Shown here piece after piece: positions 6,479 to 11,098 of a stretch of 11,098 nt of DNA (positions within the stretch are counted from its first letter, which is position 1; each line of letters begins with the position of its first letter). This stretch comes from an uncultured Flavobacteriaceae bacterium. Its GTDB lineage: Bacteria; Bacteroidota; Bacteroidia; Flavobacteriales; Flavobacteriaceae. The DNA lies in assembly GCA_945788155.1 (NCBI GenBank), contig CALZKX010000170.1, positions 1 through 11,098 of the forward strand, read 5' to 3'. The notes below the pieces were generated by a model, which was not told the DNA's origin, did not search any database, and saw nothing but the letters and a program-made list of their open reading frames with translations. A program made the position numbers and the translations under genes.

Positions 6479-6632
6479 GATACTATTTGAAGAAAATCGT
6501 CATTGTTGCGAAAATTTTGATAAAAAGTTGTGGCAATCTGCTGAGCTTTATTTTAAACATAAAATTACCACGTCTCCAGACGTTTACAGTCTGGATTTCT
6601 ATAATGGCAAACTATTTATAATGCACTCTTAA
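6477..6632 (+). CDS. Possible small ORF, 51 codons, doubtful
   Basis: An ATG-to-TAA frame of 51 codons fills the gap between pheS and the 131-residue gene on the opposite strand. It overlaps the start codon of that gene by 2 bases and the pheS 3' end by 17 bases. The translation (starting MILFEENRHCCENFDKK, ending LFIMHS) looks compositionally protein-like, with Trp19, several Tyr and Phe, and a Cys-Cys pair. I see no promoter box, no A-rich leader and no homology I recognise. The frame stays open further upstream to 6441. It could be a genuine small protein, a relic, or chance; I lean to chance or relic. Confidence 0.2.
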   Translation: MILFEENRHCCENFDKKLWQSAELYFKHKITTSPDVYSLDFYNGKLFIMHS

Positions 6633-7635
6633 ATTGATCTAAAAAGCGCACATCGTTTTCACTCAACAAACGTATGTCGCCAATTTGATGCAACAACATC
6701 GCAATCCTATCGATTCCCATACCAAAAGCAAAACCAGAGTAAGTTTCAGGATCAATACCGCAATTTTTAAGAACATTAGGATCCACCATACCACAACCCA
6801 TAATTTCTAACCAACCAGTACCTTTAGTGATGCGATAATCAATTTCGGTTTCTAAACCCCAATACACATCAACCTCAGCACTGGGCTCAGTAAATGGGAA
6901 ATATGAAGGACGTAATCTAATTTTAGACTTCCCAAACATTTCGGTTGTGAAGTACTGAAGTGTTTGCTTTAAGTCTGCAAAACTTACATTTTTATCTATA
7001 TACAAGCCTTCTACTTGATGAAAAAAGCAATGCGAACGTGCCGAAATAGCTTCGTTACGATAAACTCTTCCAGGGGAAATAGTTCGAATTGGTGGCTTGT
7101 TGTTTTCCATATAACGTACCTGTACAGAACTCGTGTGCGTACGCAACAAAATATCTGGATTGGTTTGAATAAAGAAGGTATCCTGCATATCACGTGCAGG
7201 ATGATATTCAGGTAAGTTCAGTGCTGTAAAGTTGTGCCAATCGTCTTCAATTTCTGGGCCTTCACTCACGTTAAAACCAATACGTGAAAAAATATCAATA
7301 ATTTGATTTTTTACTATTGAAATAGGATGTCTAGATCCAATTTTTATAGGCTCTCCAGGGCGTGTTAAATCTCCAAAACTACCGTTAGATTCATGTTGGT
7401 TTTCAATCTCTGCCTTTAAAGTGTTTACCTTTTCTTGAGCTGTAGTTTTTAGTTTATTAATAGCTTGACCAAACTCTTTTTTTTGTTCGTTTGCTACGTT
7501 TTTAAACTCAGCAAAATACTCGTTGAGCAATCCTTTTTTCCCTAAGTACTTAATACGGAATGCTTCTATTTCTTCTAACGACTGTGCTGAAAATGCTTCT
7601 GCTTCTTCTATAAGTTCTTTAATCTTATCAATCAT
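6616..7635 (-). CDS. pheS: Phenylalanine--tRNA ligase alpha subunit
   Basis: Catalytic subunit of the alpha2-beta2 PheRS that charges tRNA-Phe. 339 residues, near the E. coli length (327). Residues 1-85 are a charged coiled-coil arm that contacts tRNA. The class II core follows: His145-Pro-Ala-Arg148-Asp, Thr166-His167-Thr-Ser-Ser, motif 2 around Gly189-Arg190-Val-Tyr-Arg193-Asn-Glu195, His206-Gln-Val-Glu209-Gly, Phe248-Thr-Glu250-Pro-Ser-Ala-Glu254-Val-Asp, and motif 3 Gly301-Phe-Ala303-Phe-Gly-Met-Gly-Ile-Asp-Arg310. Ala303 matches the phenylalanine-pocket alanine (Ala294 in E. coli), so native specificity is expected. pheT is not adjacent in this window, unlike the pheST operon of many bacteria. 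A TAnnTTTG box lies 47 bases upstream of the start. Confidence 0.97.
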   Translation of the reverse strand: MIDKIKELIEEAEAFSAQSLEEIEAFRIKYLGKKGLLNEYFAEFKNVANEQKKEFGQAINKLKTTAQEKVNTLKAEIENQHESNGSFGDLTRPGEPIKIGSRHPISIVKNQIIDIFSRIGFNVSEGPEIEDDWHNFTALNLPEYHPARDMQDTFFIQTNPDILLRTHTSSVQVRYMENNKPPIRTISPGRVYRNEAISARSHCFFHQVEGLYIDKNVSFADLKQTLQYFTTEMFGKSKIRLRPSYFPFTEPSAEVDVYWGLETEIDYRITKGTGWLEIMGCGMVDPNVLKNCGIDPETYSGFAFGMGIDRIAMLLHQIGDIRLLSENDVRFLDQFKSAL

Positions 7636-7650
7636 GATATCTCTCTTGTG

Positions 7651-7689
7651 CTGAATTTATTTCAGTATTCAAAATAAAGGGCAAATTTA
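7651..7689 (-). promoter_or_regulatory. pheS upstream region: -7 box (7682-7689) and small leader inverted repeat
   Basis: On the minus strand TAAATTTG (7682-7689) matches TAnnTTTG and would start a leader of about 40 bases. No TTG lies at the right distance behind it, so the promoter is only partly supported. Within the leader, CTGAA (7651-7655) and TTCAG (7661-7665) form a 5-bp inverted repeat with a 5-base loop. This is too short to be a T-box or an attenuator, and no leader peptide rich in Phe is visible. Confidence 0.3.
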
Positions 7690-7696
7690 ACAAATC

Positions 7697-8053
7697 TTAT
7701 GTTATAAATTCAGCTTGAAGAAAATAGTTTACAATAGCTTCTTTCATCAACACGCTTTGCTCACCAGCTTTTAAATTTGGTAACTCTGCTTTAACATTAT
7801 AATGTGGCCAACCTTGTTCGTCTATATAGTCAAATTTATAATAGCCGTAAGGTTCGAGCAATCTACAAATAGCAATATGCATAAGATTGACCTTTTCGTC
7901 TTTTTTAAACTTGCGATGCATCTGTCCTAGTTCTTGAACGCCAATTAAATAAATAATTGCATCCAAATCTAATGAATCTCCATCTGCAAACTGGTTTGAT
8001 AGTTTTTCTAAAACTAATTCCCATCGTTGTTTTAGCTGTTCGTCTCTTGCCAT
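7697..8053 (-). CDS. Conserved hypothetical protein, 118 residues
   Basis: A soluble, mostly helical protein with no signal peptide or membrane segment. It begins MARDEQLKQRWELVLEKL, continues with an acidic loop (Asp24-Gly-Asp-Ser-Leu-Asp-Leu-Asp-Ala), then Tyr35-Leu-Ile-Gly-Val-Gln-Glu-Leu-Gly, His60-Ile-Ala, Leu66-Glu-Pro-Tyr-Gly-Tyr-Tyr and Gln80-Gly-Trp-Pro-His84-Tyr. I recall similar proteins of this size in Flavobacteriia, but no domain name or function. It lies on the same strand as pheS with 61 bases between, and divergent from cvpA. Composition and codon use are like its neighbours, so there is no sign of recent transfer. Confidence 0.82.
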   Translation of the reverse strand: MARDEQLKQRWELVLEKLSNQFADGDSLDLDAIIYLIGVQELGQMHRKFKKDEKVNLMHIAICRLLEPYGYYKFDYIDEQGWPHYNVKAELPNLKAGEQSVLMKEAIVNYFLQAEFIT

Positions 8054-8070
8054 ATATATTTTATAAGCTA

Positions 8071-8078
8071 CAAAGTTA
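8071..8078 (-). promoter_or_regulatory. Candidate -7 box (TAACTTTG) for the 118-residue gene
   Basis: Read on the minus strand, 8078-8071 is TAACTTTG, an exact TAnnTTTG match, 17 bases upstream of the ATG at 8053. No -33 TTG stands at the usual distance. It sits in the divergent region about 80 bases from the candidate cvpA box. Confidence 0.4.
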
Positions 8079-8158
8079 CAGAGATATAAAATACTAAAGA
8101 AACTCTATCGTTATTATTACACCACACTTTTAATTTCTTTTTTTGATTTTAAAATATG

Positions 8159-8166
8159 TAGGTTTG
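8159..8166 (+). promoter_or_regulatory. Candidate -7 box (TAGGTTTG) for cvpA
   Basis: TAGGTTTG matches TAnnTTTG exactly and ends 16 bases before the cvpA ATG, implying a very short leader of around 10-12 bases. The nearest TTG upstream (8143-8145) leaves only 13 bases of spacing, shorter than normal, so the -33 element is unproven. Confidence 0.4.
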
Positions 8167-8182
8167 TAAAACACTTGTTTGT

Positions 8183-8716
8183 ATGAATATTTTAGATATC
8201 ATTTTAGGAGCCCTGATTCTATTTGGTCTAATTCGAGGCCTATCTAAAGGTCTTTTTGTTGAGGTTGCCTCGTTAATTGCACTAGTTGCTGGGGTTTATG
8301 GTGCTATTCATTTTAGTGATTTTGCTGCTGGTTTTTTAGAAAGTAGAGTGGAGTGGAGTGAAAAAACAATTAATATTACTGCGTTTGCTATCACTTTTGT
8401 AATTATTGTACTAGTAATTTCAATGGCTGGTAAGGCTTTAACCAAATTAGCTGATTTTGCTGCTTTAGGGTTGCTTAATAAACTACTTGGAGGTATTTTT
8501 GGTGCGTTAAAAATTGGTCTAATCTTGAGTATTGCCCTAATGATATTTAGTAAAATGAATAGAACCATTCCTTTTTTAGAAACAAATGATTTAGAAAATT
8601 CTATGCTCTATAAGCCTGTGGAATCTTTGGCTCCAATGATTTTTCCTTACATAATGAAATCGGAAGAAACAAGAGAAAGTGCCTCTAACTCTAGTGTATC
8701 GTTAATCGACAATTAG
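8183..8716 (+). CDS. cvpA: CvpA family inner-membrane protein
   Basis: A 177-residue protein, close to E. coli CvpA (162). The first 125 residues hold four predicted membrane segments, at about 4-20, 25-45, 64-84 and 102-122. After the first comes the family's Arg18-Gly-Leu-Ser-Lys22-Gly-Leu-Phe signature. Further family features are Asn64-Ile-Thr, Gly83-Lys-Ala-Leu, and Gly103-Gly-Ile-Phe-Gly-Ala-Leu-Lys before the last helix. A soluble, Ser/Glu-rich C-terminal tail of about 50 residues follows. CvpA was named for colicin V production in E. coli, where it neighbours purF; its molecular role is not settled and no purine gene is nearby here. The stop codon overlaps that of the convergent AraC-type gene. 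Confidence 0.9.
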   Translation: MNILDIILGALILFGLIRGLSKGLFVEVASLIALVAGVYGAIHFSDFAAGFLESRVEWSEKTINITAFAITFVIIVLVISMAGKALTKLADFAALGLLNKLLGGIFGALKIGLILSIALMIFSKMNRTIPFLETNDLENSMLYKPVESLAPMIFPYIMKSEETRESASNSSVSLIDN

Positions 8717-9591
8717 TTTATACTCATTATATACTGTTTTGGTGTAGTTCCATATTTTTTCTTGAAAGCTGTAATAAAATGACTTGGTGTACTATAACCA
8801 ATTTGTAGGCTTATCTCGGATACGTTATATTTTTTTGTAAGCAATTGTTTTCTTGCAAACTCCAATTTATAATCTAATAGGAAATTAAAAACAGATTCGC
8901 CATAAATATGCTTAAAGCCTTCTTTTAATTTAGAAAGAGATAGTCCTACTTCATCTGCAATTTCCTGCAACGATGGTGGGTCGGCCATATTGCTAATAAC
9001 TACTTGTTTGGCTTTTTTAATGCGCTCTACATTAGCTTCGCTATCTAAAAAAGGGCAACTTTGCTCATCATTACTGGTTTTGCTAAAATATAAACTCAGT
9101 ACTTCATAAACTTTTGCTTTTATATAAAGGTTGTGCATTCCGTTTAACTTTTGGTCTTCAAATATTTGATTCAGTACCAAAACTTCCGAAGGAGACAGTT
9201 CTTTATCTAGATAGTACTTCTTGTTTTTGTTTTCTTCATTTAAAAAAGGAATAATATCTGCGACTTGTGAAAAGAACGAATGAAACATTTTAATGGTTAC
9301 TAAAAACACCAAATACTTACCCTTTGGGTTTAAACTTAGGTTAATTGCCAAGGTTTGATTTGGGTTGTATAGCAATACAGAGTTTTGAGATTTTACACCT
9401 AAACTATAATGTGGCCCAAATTGCAATTGAGCATCGTTATTAATGCAAAAATGAATTTGAATGAGGTTACTGCTTACGTCTTTTATATATTTTAAAACTT
9501 GATTGGAATCGTTTTCAATTTGCAATAAGGTAAATCCATCCTGAACCAGATGCTCATCAATCTTACTTTGTTCGTTGTTTTTTACACTCAT
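8713..9591 (-). CDS. AraC family transcriptional regulator
   Basis: 292 residues, the usual AraC-family length. The C-terminal 100 residues form the DNA-binding domain with two helix-turn-helix units: Ser207-Leu-Gln-Glu-Ile-Ala-x-x-Val-Gly216-Leu-Ser to about 226, and Asn256-Val-Ser-Glu-Ile-Ser-x-x-Ile-Gly265-Tyr266-Ser-x-Pro269-Ser-His271-Phe272, then Phe276-Lys-Lys-Lys-Tyr-Gly-Thr-Thr-Pro284, the family signature. A Cys179-Pro-Phe-Leu segment precedes the domain. The N-terminal 170 residues are a probable sensing domain, like PchR-type regulators, but the ligand cannot be told. The start at 9591 lies just after a TAnnTTTG box and a repeat-rich upstream region, suggesting autoregulation or regulation by another factor. 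The stop overlaps that of cvpA by 4 bases. Confidence 0.93.
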   Translation of the reverse strand: MSVKNNEQSKIDEHLVQDGFTLLQIENDSNQVLKYIKDVSSNLIQIHFCINNDAQLQFGPHYSLGVKSQNSVLLYNPNQTLAINLSLNPKGKYLVFLVTIKMFHSFFSQVADIIPFLNEENKNKKYYLDKELSPSEVLVLNQIFEDQKLNGMHNLYIKAKVYEVLSLYFSKTSNDEQSCPFLDSEANVERIKKAKQVVISNMADPPSLQEIADEVGLSLSKLKEGFKHIYGESVFNFLLDYKLEFARKQLLTKKYNVSEISLQIGYSTPSHFITAFKKKYGTTPKQYIMSIN

Positions 9592-9631
9592 TATTTTTTA
9601 TTGATACTTATAATTGATTAAATAAGAGCTG

Positions 9632-9639
9632 CAAATATA
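9632..9639 (-). promoter_or_regulatory. Candidate -7 box (TATATTTG) for the araC-type gene
   Basis: On the minus strand, 9639-9632 reads TATATTTG, an exact TAnnTTTG match, 40 bases upstream of the start codon. There is no TTG 17-21 bases behind it. A promoter without a -33 element next to direct repeats would suit activator-dependent transcription, but that is inference. Confidence 0.45.
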
Positions 9640-9642
9640 TTG

Positions 9643-9658
9643 AAAACATTAATGTTTT
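9643..9658. promoter_or_regulatory. Perfect 16-bp palindrome, candidate operator
   Basis: AAAACATTAATGTTTT is identical on both strands with no spacer. It begins 3 bases behind the -7 box of the AraC-type gene and fills the region between the -7 and -33 positions, where a bound dimer would block RNA polymerase. Simple AT-rich sequence makes a chance origin possible. As a hairpin it has no room for a loop, so a protein site is more likely than RNA structure. Confidence 0.4.
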
Positions 9659-9668
9659 AAGCGATTTT

Positions 9669-9698
9669 TACAGGTAAATTTTTTATCGATACTGGTAA
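9669..9698. promoter_or_regulatory. Direct repeat TACWGGTAA at 21-bp spacing, candidate AraC-type site
   Basis: TACAGGTAA (9669-9677) and TACTGGTAA (9690-9698) are direct repeats whose starts are exactly 21 bp apart, two helical turns. AraC-family proteins typically bind direct half-sites at about this distance. The pair lies 30-66 bases behind the -7 box of the AraC-type gene, where an activator would sit. A looser relative of the second site recurs at 9598-9613. Whether this regulator itself binds here is inference. Confidence 0.4.
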
Positions 9699-9744
9699 GT
9701 CTTTTGTCGTTATTAAATTTTTTTTGTTCATTTTTGCATTAAAT

Positions 9745-9777
9745 AAAAATAGCTTGGTCATGAACCAAGCTATTTTT
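9745..9777 (-). terminator. Intrinsic terminator of the sulP-carbonic anhydrase operon
   Basis: A perfect 14-bp inverted repeat, AAAAATAGCTTGGT at 9745-9758 and ACCAAGCTATTTTT at 9764-9777, with a 5-base loop (CATGA). On the minus strand the stem ends in TTTTT followed by ATTTAATG, a suitable U tract. It lies 44 bases past the carbonic anhydrase stop and upstream of the AraC-type promoter, so it separates the two transcripts. Confidence 0.92.
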
Positions 9778-9821
9778 TACGATTTACAAAGTTAGTTAAA
9801 TACTACTTTAATTAAAAGTTG

Positions 9822-10454
9822 CTATAGCAATTCCACTTTACCTGAAGACAACATGTAAACACCTCCAACAATAGCAATTTCGCCATTATCTTCCATTTCT
9901 CTTAGAATTGGACTTTTTTCCCTAATTCTATCCATAGTCAACTTTACATTGTTCTCAACGGTTCTCTCAACAAATTTACTGTTAGACGAATTTGCCTCTC
10001 CTTCAACCTCAACTGCCGATTGTTTTACTGCTGGTAAAATGTTTTCCAACAAAGCAGTAATATTTCCAAGTTCCACGCCATCACAAGCTGCTTTCACAGC
10101 ACCACAAGCTTCATGGCCAAGAACTAAAACCAATTTACTTCCAGCAACTTTACAAGAGTATTCCATGCTTCCCAGAATATCTACATTTTCAAAATTTCCG
10201 GCGACTCTCGCTACAAAAATATCTCCAATAGCTTGATCCAAAACGGTTTCAACTGGTACTCTTGAGTCTATACAAGATAAGATTACAGCTTTAGGGAATT
10301 GTCCTCCAAGGGTTTGTTCTACCAAAGCTTTATTATCTATGTCTTGAGTACTTCCCAAAACAAACCTTTGATTACCCTCCATCAAATCATTTAAAACAGA
10401 TTGAGGGGTTAATTGGTCTTGTACTTCTTTTGTTATTGCTATATTTTTTATCAT
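9822..10454 (-). CDS. Beta-class carbonic anhydrase
   Basis: Interconverts CO2 and bicarbonate. 210 residues, normal for bacterial beta-CAs. The zinc-binding and catalytic residues are all present: Cys61-x-Asp63-Ser-Arg65 (Cys as ligand, Asp/Arg dyad) and His114-x-x-Cys117 in a Gly-His-Glu-Ala-Cys-Gly-Ala-Val context. Between them are Asp73-Gln-x-x-Gly-Asp-Ile-Phe and Arg83-Val-Ala-Gly-Asn87, then Gly95-Ser-Met-Glu-Tyr. The helix 165-178 and the C-terminal Gly-Gly-Val-Tyr strand (197-200) complete the fold. No signal peptide, so cytoplasmic. It starts 20 bases after the SulP gene on the same strand and is followed by a strong terminator, so the two form an operon end. The pairing suggests that imported bicarbonate is equilibrated with CO2, as seen for other SulP-CA pairs and fusions. 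Confidence 0.96.
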   Translation of the reverse strand: MIKNIAITKEVQDQLTPQSVLNDLMEGNQRFVLGSTQDIDNKALVEQTLGGQFPKAVILSCIDSRVPVETVLDQAIGDIFVARVAGNFENVDILGSMEYSCKVAGSKLVLVLGHEACGAVKAACDGVELGNITALLENILPAVKQSAVEVEGEANSSNSKFVERTVENNVKLTMDRIREKSPILREMEDNGEIAIVGGVYMLSSGKVELL

Positions 10455-10474
10455 GATTTTTAATTTTAATTGTT

Positions 10475-11098
10475 TTAATATTTATCTTCTACATTTTGCT
10501 TTATCCAACTCACGCAGGCGTTAAAATTAGCAAAAATGTGTTCTTCAGGAATAAAGTCTGGAATAATATCGATACGCTCCATCATATAACGCGGTTGTTT
10601 TAACAGGTTTACAAAAAGCACGTCGATGTTTTTGGTTTTTAAATCCTGAAGCATATCCTCCATTGCGTATAATCCAGATTGATCCATATATTGCATACGT
10701 CCCAACCTCATAATTACTGTAGTTGCAGTATTGGGTATTTGTAGACTAAGTTGCTGAAAATCGCTTGTAGAACCAAAAAACAGAGGCCCTTTTAGGTGTT
10801 TAATAAACACTTCTTCCTTTAGGTTTTCAGGAAACCCTATTTCGTCTTTCCAAGCCTCTTCTTTTAATGGTTTTACATCGGAACGTTCAGCAGTTAAATC
10901 CCCTATTTTCTTCATAAACATTAATGAGGCAATTACAAGGCCAACTCCAACAGCATACACTAAATTCCAGAACGTGGATAGTAATAATACCACTATCATT
11001 ATCAATACTTCAGAACTTAATTTAAATGGTCCAAATTTGATATCTTTTGGTAAACTTGGAATTGCTCTTAATCCTTTATAATCCATTACGCCAATACC
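10475..11098 (-). CDS. SulP family anion transporter with STAS domain, C-terminal part
   Basis: The frame is open to the right edge (upstream codons read Gly-Ile-Gly-Val before Met-Asp-Tyr-Lys-Gly), so the true start and most of the membrane domain lie outside. The Met at 11086 is internal. The visible 208 residues begin with the Met-Asp-Tyr-Lys-Gly-Leu-x-Ala-Ile-Pro loop typical of SulP carriers. Last membrane helices follow around Glu-Val-Leu-Ile-Met-Ile-Val-Val and Val-Gly-Leu-Val-Ile-Ala-Ser-Leu-Met-Phe. Then comes a cytoplasmic STAS domain, including Gly-Pro-Leu-Phe-Phe-Gly-Ser and Met-Asp-Gln-Ser-Gly-Leu at its switch loop. SulP proteins carry sulfate, bicarbonate or other anions in exchange or with Na+. 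The adjacent carbonic anhydrase favours bicarbonate, but substrate residues lie outside the window. Confidence 0.92.
   Translation of the reverse strand, partial: GIGVMDYKGLRAIPSLPKDIKFGPFKLSSEVLIMIVVLLLSTFWNLVYAVGVGLVIASLMFMKKIGDLTAERSDVKPLKEEAWKDEIGFPENLKEEVFIKHLKGPLFFGSTSDFQQLSLQIPNTATTVIMRLGRMQYMDQSGLYAMEDMLQDLKTKNIDVLFVNLLKQPRYMMERIDIIPDFIPEEHIFANFNACVSWIKQNVEDKY

Noticed and set aside
7015..7215. 66-codon plus-strand frame inside pheS
   Set aside because: pheS motifs, including motif 2, are intact on the minus strand; the plus frame is a shadow.
9822..10454. Possible periplasmic carbonic anhydrase
   Set aside because: The N terminus (MIKNIAITKEVQDQ) is charged and has no hydrophobic signal segment.

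Overview
This window looks like an ordinary chromosomal stretch from a marine-type member of the Flavobacteriaceae (Bacteroidota). The evidence is AT-rich DNA, almost no Shine-Dalgarno sites, TAnnTTTG-type -7 promoter boxes, the compact yicC-gmk-nadD order, and several small proteins of a kind I know only from Flavobacteriia. The genus cannot be fixed from sequence alone. I see no insertion sequence, prophage, CRISPR array, tRNA, rRNA or transfer signature.

Left part (1-3237): the 5' end of a DinB-like gene runs off the left edge on the minus strand. It is divergent from a thioredoxin-fold ArsC/Spx-like protein. A hotdog-fold acyl-CoA thioesterase follows on the minus strand. Then comes a tight plus-strand operon: yicC (endoribonuclease family), gmk (guanylate kinase) and nadD (NaMN adenylyltransferase), with gaps of 2 and 3 bases. 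It is closed by a strong hairpin that can serve both strands.

Middle part (3238-6082): a BON+LysM protein very close in architecture to the potassium-binding protein Kbp/YgaU lies on the minus strand. Upstream of it, also on the minus strand, is a lipoprotein with an internal duplication and a very basic tail, ended by its own terminator. It is divergent from gpsA (glycerol-3-phosphate dehydrogenase), which has the best promoter match in the window.

Right part (6083-11098): on the minus strand are a 131-residue conserved hypothetical, pheS, and a 118-residue conserved hypothetical. The last is divergent from cvpA (plus), whose stop codon overlaps the stop of an AraC-family regulator gene (minus). 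The roughly 230-base region upstream of that regulator is the most structured non-coding DNA here: a -7 box, a perfect 16-bp palindrome, and a 9-bp direct repeat at 21-bp spacing. Beyond it lie a beta-carbonic anhydrase with its own terminator and, 20 bases upstream, the 3' part of a SulP anion transporter with a STAS domain. These two together suggest a bicarbonate uptake and interconversion module.

Most genes are housekeeping (nucleotide, NAD, phospholipid and translation metabolism). No new multi-gene system is evident. The items most worth checking are the AraC upstream region, the duplicated lipoprotein, an unexplained 51-codon frame between pheS and its downstream neighbour, and the two conserved hypotheticals.
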